Positions 8,464 to 15,675 are shown, counted from the stretch's first letter. The stretch: 16,858 nt of DNA from an uncultured Collinsella sp. (GCA_902494715.1 CABUUJ010000045.1:1-16858), one strand, 5' to 3'. Translations and numbers: made by a program. Notes: generated by a model not told the origin, from the sequence alone.

Positions 8464-10806
8464 ATGGCCCAAGATAAGTTTGACGTGGGCGGCATGACAT
8501 GCGCCGCTTGCCAGACGCACGTGGACCGTGCCGTGAGCAAGCTCGACGGCGTCCAAAGCGTCGCGGTCAATCTGCTCGCCGGCTCCATGCTGGTGGACTA
8601 CGACCCCGCGCAGGTCTCCCCCGACGATATCTGCACCGCCGTCGACCGTGCCGGCTACTCGGCCTCGCCCGTCGATGAGGGCACCGGTGCCGCCGGCTCA
8701 AACGGCAGCACGCAAGCCAGGTCCGGCGCCGCCCACATGGAGTCGCCAACCAAAAAGCTGGAGGCCGCCGCCTCTGCCATGCGCACCCGCCTCATCGTCT
8801 CGATCGTATTCCTCATCCCGCTGTTCTACATAGGCATGGGGCACATGCTCGGCTGGCCGCTGCCCGGCATTTTCACCGACCATACCCACAGCATGACGCT
8901 CGCCCTCACCGAGCTCGTCCTGCTCATCCCCATCGTCTATGTCAACGACGCGTACTTTATCAATGGGTTTAAATCGCTCGCGCACGGCGCGCCCACCATG
9001 GACGCCCTTATTGCCGTGGGCGCCACCGCTTCCATCGCCTGGTCGCTCTACGCCATGTTCGTCATGGCCGACCAGCTAGCCGCCGGGCAAGTGCACGAGG
9101 CCATGATGACGGGCATGGACAATCTGTATTTTGAGAGCGCGGGCACGATCCTGTCGCTCGTCACCGTGGGCAAATACCTCGAGACGCGCAGCAAGTCAAA
9201 AACCGGCGGCGCCATCGAGGCGCTGATCGACCTGGCGCCCAAGACCGCGACCGTCGTGGCAGAAGACGGCAGCGAGACCACCGTCGACGTCGACAACATC
9301 CTTCCCGGCCAGGTCCTGCACGTACGCCCCGGAGAGTCCATCCCCGTCGACGGCGTGGTGCTCGAGGGTAGCTCGGCTGTGGACGAGAGCGCGCTCACCG
9401 GCGAGTCCATCCCCGTGGAAAAGACCGCCGGCGACACCGTCAACGCCGCCACCGTCAACCGCACCGGTTCGTTTACCTTCCGCGCCACGCGTGTGGGCGC
9501 CGACACGTCGCTGGCCAAGATTATCCAGCTCGTCGAGGACGCCAACGCCACCAAGGCGCCCATCGCCCGCATGGCCGACAAGGTCGCCGGCGTATTCGTG
9601 CCCGTGGTGTTCGCGATCTCGGCCGTGACCTTTGTGGTGTGGATGGCACTGACCGGCAGCGTGAACGAGGCACTCACTTCTGCCGTGGCCGTGCTGGTGA
9701 TCAGCTGTCCGTGCGCGCTCGGCCTGGCCACGCCCGTCGCCATTATGGTAGGCACCGGCAAGGGCGCCGAGATGGGCATTCTGTTCAAGAGCGCCGAGGC
9801 GCTGGAGAACCTGCGCAGCGCGGGCACCGTGGTGCTCGATAAGACGGGCACGGTCACCCGCGGCAAGCCTGCCGTGACCGATATCGTGGTGGCCACGCGC
9901 GCCGACGGCTCGCCCGCCATGAGCGAAAAGGCGCTGCTCAAGCTGGCCGCTGCGCTGGAGCGCTCAAGCGAGCACCCGCTGGCCGAGGCGATTTTGGCCG
10001 AGTGCGAGGCGCGCGGAATTGTCGCGCGCATGGTCGAGGACTTTGCCGCCGTGCCCGGTCGTGGCGTGACGGCGCGCGAGGGGCAAAACACCATTGCAGC
10101 CGGCAACGTACGCCTGATGGACGAGCTGGGCGTTACCGTGCCCGCGGGTCTTGCCGAGCAATTTGCCGCCGAAGGCAAGACGCCGCTGTTCTTTGCCAAG
10201 AACGGCGAGTTCGTCGGTACCATCGCCGTGGCTGACGAGGTCAAAGAGACGAGCGCCGAGGCCATCGCCGCGCTCCGCAAGCTCGGCGTCGACGTGCGCA
10301 TGCTCACCGGCGACAACCGCGTGACGGCCGAAGCAATCGCCCGCCGCGTGGGACTGAACAGCAAGCAGGTCATCGCCGACGTCCTCCCCGCCGACAAGGA
10401 GCGCCACGTCCGCGAGCTGCAGGATGCGGGCAGCAAGGTCGCCATGGTGGGCGACGGCATCAACGACTCCCCCGCCCTGGCGCGCGCCGACGTGGGCCTT
10501 GCGATCGGCACCGGCGCCGACATCGCCAAGGAGGGGGCAGATGTGGTGCTCATGCGCAGCGACCTCATGGACGTCGCCCGCGCCATCGAGCTTTCGCGCG
10601 CCACGATTCGCAACATTAAGCAGGACCTGTTCTGGGCGCTGTTCTACAACGGCATCGGCATTCCGCTCGCCGCGGGCGTGTTCTTCCCCCTCACCGGCTG
10701 GCAACTCTCGCCGATGTTTGGCGCCGCGGCCATGAGCCTGTCGAGCGTGTGCGTCGTGTCCAATGCACTGCGCCTGAAATCCTTTAAGCCTAAAGTGGCA
10801 AAATAG
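8464..10806 (+). CDS. copA: Copper-exporting P1B-type ATPase
   Basis: This is a 780-residue membrane pump that exports Cu(I) using ATP. Seen: an N-terminal heavy-metal domain with GMTCAAC (Cys13, Cys16), then a spacer of about 20 residues rich in Gly/Ala/Ser. The membrane domain carries the metal-path CPC motif (Cys415-Pro-Cys417). The actuator domain has the TGES motif (LTGESIPVEK). The phosphorylation site DKTGT has Asp459, the nucleotide domain has SSEHPL (His504-Pro505), and the hinge is GDGIND (663-668). The length fits single-HMA CopA proteins. The ATG follows AAAGGAG at 8452-8458. It is the first gene of a copper operon with a chaperone and CsoR downstream and a CsoR-like operator upstream, which supports copper rather than another metal. 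Silver may also be carried, as in other CopA proteins. Confidence 0.96.
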   Translation: MAQDKFDVGGMTCAACQTHVDRAVSKLDGVQSVAVNLLAGSMLVDYDPAQVSPDDICTAVDRAGYSASPVDEGTGAAGSNGSTQARSGAAHMESPTKKLEAAASAMRTRLIVSIVFLIPLFYIGMGHMLGWPLPGIFTDHTHSMTLALTELVLLIPIVYVNDAYFINGFKSLAHGAPTMDALIAVGATASIAWSLYAMFVMADQLAAGQVHEAMMTGMDNLYFESAGTILSLVTVGKYLETRSKSKTGGAIEALIDLAPKTATVVAEDGSETTVDVDNILPGQVLHVRPGESIPVDGVVLEGSSAVDESALTGESIPVEKTAGDTVNAATVNRTGSFTFRATRVGADTSLAKIIQLVEDANATKAPIARMADKVAGVFVPVVFAISAVTFVVWMALTGSVNEALTSAVAVLVISCPCALGLATPVAIMVGTGKGAEMGILFKSAEALENLRSAGTVVLDKTGTVTRGKPAVTDIVVATRADGSPAMSEKALLKLAAALERSSEHPLAEAILAECEARGIVARMVEDFAAVPGRGVTAREGQNTIAAGNVRLMDELGVTVPAGLAEQFAAEGKTPLFFAKNGEFVGTIAVADEVKETSAEAIAALRKLGVDVRMLTGDNRVTAEAIARRVGLNSKQVIADVLPADKERHVRELQDAGSKVAMVGDGINDSPALARADVGLAIGTGADIAKEGADVVLMRSDLMDVARAIELSRATIRNIKQDLFWALFYNGIGIPLAAGVFFPLTGWQLSPMFGAAAMSLSSVCVVSNALRLKSFKPKVAK

Positions 10807-10831
10807 GCTCACTATTACGTCCATTTAGAAT

Positions 10832-10932
10832 GGGTTTTCCAGGTGCCCGAGATTGACCTGAAAGAGGAGCGACGCGTACTTTGGTACGCGAGCAATGGCT
10901 TGAAGGTCAAGGTCGGGTGCCTGGGAAAGCCG
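10832..10932. repeat. Long imperfect hairpin between copA and copZ
   Basis: Arms of about 48 bp (10832-10879 and 10884-10932) form a near-complete inverted repeat around the 4-base loop TTTG. The inner stem CGCGTAC/GTACGCG is perfect, and the outer part pairs a TTCCAGGTGCCCGA segment with its near-complement TCGGGTGCCTGGGAA. Mismatches and small bulges occur in the middle. The element takes up most of the copA-copZ gap and ends 8 bp before the copZ ribosome site. It could be a mobile palindromic element, or an mRNA structure that separates expression of the two genes. It lacks a T-run, so it is not a classic terminator. Confidence 0.8.
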
Positions 10933-10953
10933 ACACAACAGAGAGGAATACCC

Positions 10954-11175
10954 ATGCGATACACAATCAAGACTTCCGGCCTTATGTGCGGCCACTGCGA
11001 CGCCACCGTCGAAACGGCACTGCTCAACGTGACCGGCGTGACCGACGCCGACGCCGATCACGAGACCCAGACCGTCCAGGTGGAGTGCGCCGACACCGTG
11101 ACCGCCGAGCAGCTCGCCGCCGCCGTCGAGGCCGCAGGCGAGAAGTTCCACGCCCTGTCCGTGACCGCCGCGTAG
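10954..11175 (+). CDS. copZ: CopZ-like copper chaperone (HMA domain)
   Basis: This 73-residue cytoplasmic protein is a single heavy-metal-associated domain. The metal site is GLMCGHC with Cys12 and Cys15; the residue just before the first Cys is Met rather than the usual Thr, a variant also known in Gram-positive metal chaperones. The rest has the expected babbab pattern, with the TVETALLNVTGV helix and the LAAAVEAAGEKF second helix. It should bind Cu(I) and pass it to CopA or to CsoR. The ATG was chosen because GAGAGGA lies at 10941-10947; the frame is open further upstream, but that part is the hairpin element. It lies between copA and csoR on the same strand and is probably cotranscribed with them. 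Confidence 0.9.
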   Translation: MRYTIKTSGLMCGHCDATVETALLNVTGVTDADADHETQTVQVECADTVTAEQLAAAVEAAGEKFHALSVTAA

Positions 11176-11201
11176 CAGACGCTGCCTACTCAATCCTCAG
11201 A

Positions 11202-11268
11202 AGTTGCGGTGAAATAGTTCCTGTTTTAGCGCTTCAAGCCTGCAAACAAGAACTATTTCACCGCAACT
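11202..11268. repeat. 67-bp near-perfect palindrome between copZ and csoR
   Basis: Two 25-bp arms (11202-11226 and 11244-11268) differ at one position and flank a 17-base loop. The outer arm core is AGTTGCGGTGAAATAGTTC. It resembles neither the 57-bp family nor the copA-copZ hairpin. A perfect long palindrome in a short intra-operon gap suggests a dispersed repetitive element or an mRNA stem-loop. There is no T-run after it. Confidence 0.85.
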
Positions 11269-11310
11269 GACGGGGGCATCCGGAAGATCGACCAGAAACG
11301 AGGACCCGCC

Positions 11311-11583
11311 ATGATGGCAGACCACAAATCGGTGACCCGCATGCTCAAGACGGCACGCGGCCAGATCGACGGCATCTTGCGGATGGTCGATGAGGACCGT
11401 TATTGCGTCGATATCTCCACGCAGCTCATGGCCACACAGGCGCTCCTCGCGCGCATTAACGCCGACGTGCTCAAGGCGCATATCGAGGGCTGCGTGACTT
11501 CGGCAATCGAATCGGGCGACGAAGACCTCAAAGCCGCCAAGCTCGCCGAGATCGAACGCGTCGTCGACAAGCTCTCCAAGTAA
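11311..11583 (+). CDS. csoR: CsoR family copper-sensing repressor
   Basis: This 90-residue all-helical DNA-binding repressor belongs to the CsoR/RcnR/FrmR family. The Cu(I) ligands of the copper branch are present at Cys32, His57 and Cys61. Their spacing (25 and 4 residues) matches the well-studied Mycobacterium tuberculosis CsoR ligands. The N-terminal RMLKTARGQIDGILRMVDE and the central ISTQLMATQALLARIN helices are typical. The apo-protein tetramer binds C-run/G-run operators, and Cu(I) binding releases it. The likely target is the dyad at 8389-8411 before copA, so the operon would be autoregulated if transcription reads through to csoR. Two ATG codons are adjacent (11311, 11314); GAGGA at 11300-11304 fits either. 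Confidence 0.93.
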   Translation: MMADHKSVTRMLKTARGQIDGILRMVDEDRYCVDISTQLMATQALLARINADVLKAHIEGCVTSAIESGDEDLKAAKLAEIERVVDKLSK

Positions 11584-11593
11584 TTGGGGCATT

Positions 11594-11674
11594 GGGGACA
11601 GACTACTTTGCACCGTCTTGGTGTTCCGGGGACAGGAATGTTTGCACCACCTTGGTGCAGATTAACCTGTCCCC
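11594..11674. repeat. GGGGACA-type repeat pair with hairpin
   Basis: Two related segments sit in tandem. The first, from 11594, contains GGGGACAGACTACTTTGCAC. The second, from 11628, contains GGGGACAGG, then TTTGCACCACC, and closes with CCTGTCCCC (11666-11674). The second therefore folds with an outer 9-bp stem and an inner TGCACCA/TTGGTGCA stem. The pattern is like REP elements linked to Y1-type (RAYT) transposases, but no such transposase is in the window. It lies after csoR and may also end its transcript. Confidence 0.65.
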
Positions 11675-11729
11675 CTTGCTCTAAATCGGGTATAAAGGCG
11701 TGCAGCATATCGAACGAAAGGCAATTTGC

Positions 11730-12203
11730 ATGAATGACTTTATGAAAGGACGCAATGGCGCTGACGAGCTCACCATCGTGATGGGTTTTGCCGGCATCGT
11801 CATCGCGATGGTCGGATCGATAGCCCGCATCCAGTGGCTCAGCTGGATCGCCATCGCCGTCATCGTGATTGGCGTGCTGCGCGGCCTGTCCAAAAACATC
11901 GATGCACGTCGCAAGGAGAACGACGCCTTTGTCGCCGCGACCGCCAGTGTTCCCGGCTTGGGCAAGTTCGTCGCCAGCTTGGGCGGCGGGGCCGCAGCGG
12001 CCAGCACTTCACGCGCGACCGGCACCAGTAAGGAAGACTTTGAGCGCGCCAAGCGAACGGCCAAGAAGATGTGGAAGGGCCGCAAGACCACGGCGTACCT
12101 CAAGTGCCCCAACTGCGGCCAGATGCTGTCCGTCCCCAAGGGCAAGGGCAAGATCCGCGTCACCTGCCCCAAGTGCCACGCCAAGATGGAAACGCGCTCG
12201 TAG
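11730..12203 (+). CDS. Small membrane protein with C-terminal zinc ribbon
   Basis: This 157-residue protein has two hydrophobic segments near the N-terminus (about 14-32 and 36-52), then a basic, Ala/Gly/Ser-rich linker. It ends with a compact zinc ribbon (Cys126, Cys129, Cys146, Cys149; CPNCG and CPKCH) on a Lys/Arg-rich background. The ribbon probably faces the cytoplasm. I know no specific function; proteins of this layout are common as uncharacterised genes in Gram-positive genomes. The ATG at 11730 was chosen because GAAAGG (11716-11721) precedes it; an in-frame ATG at 11700 lacks such a site. A TATAAA at 11691-11696 could be a -10 box but lacks a clear -35 partner. The gene is separated from csoR by the GGGGACA repeat and converges on the amidohydrolase gene. 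Confidence 0.8.
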   Translation: MNDFMKGRNGADELTIVMGFAGIVIAMVGSIARIQWLSWIAIAVIVIGVLRGLSKNIDARRKENDAFVAATASVPGLGKFVASLGGGAAAASTSRATGTSKEDFERAKRTAKKMWKGRKTTAYLKCPNCGQMLSVPKGKGKIRVTCPKCHAKMETRS

Positions 12204-12265
12204 CGCCCGCACGCGGGACAAATTAATTAGGCTTGTTTGTCCCAAATCCTAAGTATTTGTTCGAT

Positions 12266-12303
12266 AAAAAAGCCGAGGCCTCGTGTTGAGACCTCGGCTT
12301 TTG
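12266..12303. terminator. Bidirectional rho-independent terminator
   Basis: A 13-bp stem, 12270-12282 with 12288-12300 (core GCCGAGG/CCTCGGC), has one mismatch and a 5-base loop. It is preceded by a run of A and followed by a run of T, so it can work on both strands. It sits between the convergent zinc-ribbon gene and the amidohydrolase gene, as expected. Confidence 0.9.
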
Positions 12304-12335
12304 CATGCGGCAACGGAGCCGCCCCTTTGTCACAC

Positions 12336-13706
12336 CTACGCCACGCCGTCGCGGGCAAGCTCCTCGGCCAACGCCTCGGCAGGCATGTCCATAATCGTGT
12401 CGAGCTCGTTATCAACCTCGGGGATACGCTTCACCTTGAGCTTGCGCACCAGATCACCGCGACACATCACGTGCATCGGCTCACGCAGAGCGCACAGATC
12501 ATCGAGCGGGTTCTCGCGCGTCACCAGGATATCAGCGGCCTTACCGCACTCGATTGTGCCGGTCTCGCCGCCCAGCCCCAGCAGCTCGGCATTGACCTGC
12601 GTGGCCGTATGCAGCGCGAAGGCGTTGCTCACACCCACGTACTTGGCAAAATAGGCCACCTCGCGCCACATGTCGTACTGGGTCACGAACGGACAGCTCG
12701 AATCCGTGCCCAGGCCTACCTTGATACCGGCTTCCAGCGCCGCACGAGCGCTCTCGATAATGCCCGAGCACACGATGTCGCCGTTCTTCTTTTGCGTGTC
12801 AGTCGAATGAGTCTTTTCCGGGTCGAGCAATACAAACGGCAGCGCCGGGCTGATGGTGCAGGTCACGCTGGGCGCACGCCCCTCAAGCTGCGTGCCCGCG
12901 GCGCCGCGGTACAGTTCCAGGATCTCGGGCGTCAACGGAGCGCCGTGCTCAATCGTGTCAACTCCGGCCTCAAGCGCGGCCTTCACGCCTTCGGTGCTCT
13001 CGACATGGGCCATGACCGGAAGGCCAACCTCGTGCGCCGCCTTGCACGCCGCCGCGGCGACATCGACCGGCATGCGCAGCACGCCCGGCTCGCCCACCTC
13101 AGTCGCATCGAACACGCCGCCCGTCACGAACAGCTTAATGACGTCGGCACCGCGCGCATACAGGTCGCACACCTGTTCGGCTGCCTCGGCGGGACTGTTG
13201 GCCACCTGGGCGAACAAGCCCGCACCATGGCCGCCCGGCACTGTGACACCCGTTCCCGGCGCCACCAGGCGAGGACCTTGGTACTTGCCGGCATCGATAG
13301 CATCGCGCACGGCAAGATCGGCAAACAGCGGGTCGCCCGCACCGCGCACCGTGGTCACGCCGCTTGCCAGCTGCTGCTGGGCGCTGCCCTTGAGGATATG
13401 GCGCACGATGGCGCGCCCCACTGGATTATCGAGCTTTTTCATCAGCGCACCCGCATCGCCCGCCGAAACCGGCTTACCCGAACCGCACAGATGCACATGC
13501 ATATTGATGAGACCCGGCATGAGATACGCCCCTGCCAGGTCGATGACCTCGGCACCTGCAGGCGCCTGCGCCACGGCACTCGGCCCCATCCACGTGATGA
13601 GACCACGCTCAACGACCACGGCCATATCGGGCTGCGGCTCCATATGTTCCGAACCATCCAGGACGGTCGCATTGATAAACAACGTGGAACGATCGGCAGA
13701 CGCCAT
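12336..13706 (-). CDS. Metal-dependent amidohydrolase (imidazolonepropionase/prolidase-like)
   Basis: This 456-residue cytoplasmic hydrolase belongs to the amidohydrolase superfamily (TIM barrel with a small beta domain built from both ends). The full two-metal ligand set is visible: His70 and His72 (NMHVHLCG), Lys191 for carboxylation (VIKLFVTGG), His234 (VMAHVES), His254 (TIEHG) and Asp335 (GLGTDSS). The closing GKAADILV segment is also typical. The closest subgroup by eye is the one often annotated as imidazolonepropionase-like or Xaa-Pro dipeptidase-like, so the substrate may be an N-acyl amino acid or dipeptide. The sequence alone does not decide this. The ATG at 13706 has a strong GGGAGGAG upstream on the minus strand; a longer open frame reaches into the repeat array and was discarded. 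No partner genes are adjacent. Confidence 0.9.
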   Translation of the reverse strand: MASADRSTLFINATVLDGSEHMEPQPDMAVVVERGLITWMGPSAVAQAPAGAEVIDLAGAYLMPGLINMHVHLCGSGKPVSAGDAGALMKKLDNPVGRAIVRHILKGSAQQQLASGVTTVRGAGDPLFADLAVRDAIDAGKYQGPRLVAPGTGVTVPGGHGAGLFAQVANSPAEAAEQVCDLYARGADVIKLFVTGGVFDATEVGEPGVLRMPVDVAAAACKAAHEVGLPVMAHVESTEGVKAALEAGVDTIEHGAPLTPEILELYRGAAGTQLEGRAPSVTCTISPALPFVLLDPEKTHSTDTQKKNGDIVCSGIIESARAALEAGIKVGLGTDSSCPFVTQYDMWREVAYFAKYVGVSNAFALHTATQVNAELLGLGGETGTIECGKAADILVTRENPLDDLCALREPMHVMCRGDLVRKLKVKRIPEVDNELDTIMDMPAEALAEELARDGVA

Positions 13707-13857
13707 ATCGAGCTCCTCCCTCACGATTAACTTGAACATTTGTCCATTATTATCCAGCGCGGCAAGGTTGCTGCGGACATATCGGCTAACGGGAGGAAGA
13801 AAAGGGCGTGAGGATGAACAGACCAGCGCAGCGATGCGTCGGTCGTTCCAGCAAAAC

Positions 13858-14155
13858 GTCTTGATCTGTAACAGGTAGACCGTCTTTAACCTTCCAAATG
13901 TTACAGATCGAGATTTTTCGACATCGCGTCCAACCTTTGTCTCAATCTGTAACAGTTGGGTCGAATTTTGACCGTCAGATGTTACAGATCGAAACATTCC
14001 CCAGCCCCATCGTCAAACGTCTAAATCTGTAACAGATAGACAGGTTTTCGGTCTCTAGATGTTACAGATTGAGATCTTTTGGCGGTAGCCAACCTTTTGT
14101 CTTGATCTGTAACAGTTACGAGGCCAAACGGTCCCTTGTTGTTACAGATTGAGAC
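13858..14155. repeat. Palindromic repeat array 3 (4 units)
   Basis: Four 57-bp units lie at 13858-13914, 13939-13995, 14019-14075 and 14099-14155, spaced 81, 80 and 80 bp. The array belongs to the same family as the other arrays. The first two units, with their 24-bp spacer and the following ATTCCCC, are a gapless copy of 15342-15486. The array ends 8 bp from the stop codon of the AbiEi/DUF559 gene. The stretch 13707-13857, upstream of the amidohydrolase gene, holds no other clear feature. Confidence 0.95.
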
Positions 14156-14163
14156 AGTCCGCT

Positions 14164-15234
14164 TCAGTGCCCATACCACTGACGCTTCCATCCCTCAGCC
14201 AAATCGGCCCGCTGCGGAATACCCGCTAGCCTCATCTTTTCAACCAGCTTTCCCGGGTTCTTGAGCTCATCAAACGTGAACCGAAGCACCTTGTGCCCGA
14301 GCATTGTCAGATGGGACTCCCGCTGACGCTCTGCCACGAACGGGTCGACCGACTCCCGACCCTCGCCGTTCCGCAAGGCATACTTCCCCTTTCCGTCGAG
14401 CTCGCCAATCACGCACGTCCCGTCCTCGAGCCTCCAGAAATAATCGACCCGAAACACTTGGCTCAGATCAAGCGGGTCGCGAAACTCCACCTGCAACTCT
14501 GGCACCGGAAAACCGTATGCAATAAAGAACGCTCGGAACCGAGACTCGCCACCGTTTTCGGACAGGCCGTCCGCATGCGATGCAATCACCTGAGCTCTGC
14601 GGTACCCTCGCCTGCCCTCGCAATCGGCCTGAAGCCGTTCGCGGAGGTCGTCGCGCGACATGCCCTTCGCCCGCAGCGCAGAATCGGCAATCGCCAACCC
14701 GTAGGAGAACGGCGCACGCAGCAGACAATCCTCCACCGTGCGCCAAAAAGGCGTCACTCGCACGCCGTCGACTTGCTCTAGCGCACCCGCCGCCTGCGGA
14801 CGCAACAGCCGGCATCCTGCACTCAGCTGCACCGAGCAACCTGTCTTAACAAGAAATCGCGGCCCGAGCAGATCATTCGGCACCTCCAGACCCCATATCA
14901 GCGCGGCGTCATACCCCCAAAACGCCCAATCGGGGTGAAACTCGGCAAGCCCCTTGATGGTCCACCGCGCCCGCTCTGGCGGCGTCAACTCATCCCATTC
15001 ATGCTGAAAACAGAATAGGTGCGATTCGGGCTCCGCAATATCGTCTGTGCCCACATGGCGCCGCAGCCACATAAGCTCGGCATTGTCGTGCGTCACAAGC
15101 AGCACACCTTGTTCAGCCGCCTCCCTGAGCCTGGCAAGCATCCTATTCCGCGCCAAGGTGTTACGTGTTGCATGCTTGTGTTTGAAAACGGTATTAGACA
15201 CTTCCATCACCACCATATCGGAGAAATGGGCCAT
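14164..15234 (-). CDS. AbiEi-like protein with DUF559/PD-(D/E)xK-type nuclease domain
   Basis: This is a 356-residue protein if started at the ATG at 15234. Residues about 25-190 look like the AbiEi-type layout common in actinobacteria: a helical start, a FHPDWAFWGYDAALIWGLE core, and FWRTVEDCLLR leading to IADSALRAKG. The C-terminal part (about 225-356) resembles DUF559/Vsr-like nucleases: GGESRFR (Glu230), FRVDYFW (Asp264) and IGELDGKGKY (Glu278, Asp280, Lys282). DNA cleavage is therefore plausible but untested. A longer start at 15300 would translate part of a palindromic repeat and is unlikely. In-frame ATGs at 15216 and 15207 are alternatives, and none has a clear ribosome site. No AbiEii-type toxin gene is adjacent, so this is not a standard toxin-antitoxin pair. 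The gene sits alone between two repeat arrays, with 8 bp to one and 26 bp to the other. Confidence 0.72.
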   Translation of the reverse strand: MAHFSDMVVMEVSNTVFKHKHATRNTLARNRMLARLREAAEQGVLLVTHDNAELMWLRRHVGTDDIAEPESHLFCFQHEWDELTPPERARWTIKGLAEFHPDWAFWGYDAALIWGLEVPNDLLGPRFLVKTGCSVQLSAGCRLLRPQAAGALEQVDGVRVTPFWRTVEDCLLRAPFSYGLAIADSALRAKGMSRDDLRERLQADCEGRRGYRRAQVIASHADGLSENGGESRFRAFFIAYGFPVPELQVEFRDPLDLSQVFRVDYFWRLEDGTCVIGELDGKGKYALRNGEGRESVDPFVAERQRESHLTMLGHKVLRFTFDELKNPGKLVEKMRLAGIPQRADLAEGWKRQWYGH

Positions 15235-15260
15235 CGCCGCTGTTGCCGCCGCCGTCAAAC

Positions 15261-15639
15261 GTCTCGACCTGTAACAGTTACGGGCACAAGCAGCCGCCAA
15301 GCGTTACAGATCAAGACGTTCGCGCAGCATTGCACCTCTTTGTCTCGATCTGTAACAGGTAGACCGTCTTTGAGCCTCTAGATGTTACAGATCGAGATCT
15401 TTCGGTATCGCGTCCAGCCTTTGTCTCAATCTGTAACAGTTAGGTCGAGTTTTGGCCTGTAGATGTTACAGATTGAGACATTCCCCCTGCCAGGTTCCAA
15501 ACATCTCAATCTGTAACAGTTAGACGTTCTCCAGGCCCCTAAACGTTACAGATTTAGACAAACCAGCGGCGCTCAAGCATTCGTCTCGATCTGCAACAGG
15601 TAGACCGGTTTTTTGTCCCTGAACGTTACAGACCGAGAC
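15261..15639. repeat. Palindromic repeat array 4 (5 units)
   Basis: Five 57-bp units lie at 15261-15317, 15342-15398, 15423-15479, 15503-15559 and 15583-15639, spaced 81, 81, 80 and 80 bp. Units 2 and 3 match the first two units of array 3. Unit 3 pairs perfectly with AATC/GATT changes on both arms. Units 1, 4 and 5 end in CGTTACAG instead of TGTTACAG, breaking the innermost arm pair. The array lies between the start of the AbiEi/DUF559 gene and the stop of the next minus-strand gene, 36 bp beyond its end. Confidence 0.95.
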
Positions 15640-15675
15640 AAATAAACAGGCGGCGGCGCTGCGACAGTCCATCCC

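Noticed and set aside
9048..10616. Long minus-strand open frame opposite copA
   Set aside because: Low-complexity Ser/Thr/Ala translation typical of an antisense shadow; CopA motifs are complete on the plus strand.
10843..10953. Longer start of the CopZ protein
   Set aside because: The extension lies inside the hairpin element and has no HMA similarity; GAGAGGA at 10941-10947 serves the ATG at 10954.
12237..13730. Long plus-strand open frame (about 497 codons) antisense to the amidohydrolase
   Set aside because: It is a GC-rich shadow rich in His/Arg with no family features, and the minus-strand gene has all catalytic residues.
13707..13997. N-terminal extension of the amidohydrolase
   Set aside because: It translates two palindromic repeat units and has no family similarity; the ATG at 13706 has a strong GGGAGGAG site.
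14164..15234. Complete AbiE toxin-antitoxin pair
   Set aside because: No nucleotidyltransferase (AbiEii) gene is adjacent; the neighbours are repeat arrays and unrelated genes.
15235..15300. Longer start of the AbiEi/DUF559 protein
   Set aside because: The first residues would be encoded by a palindromic repeat unit and the adjacent low-complexity stretch, with no ribosome site.
13858..15639. CRISPR array
   Set aside because: Spacing is regular and spacers differ, but the conserved motif alternates in orientation, the units vary, the true unit is a 57-bp palindrome, the arrays have only 3-5 units, and no cas gene is near.
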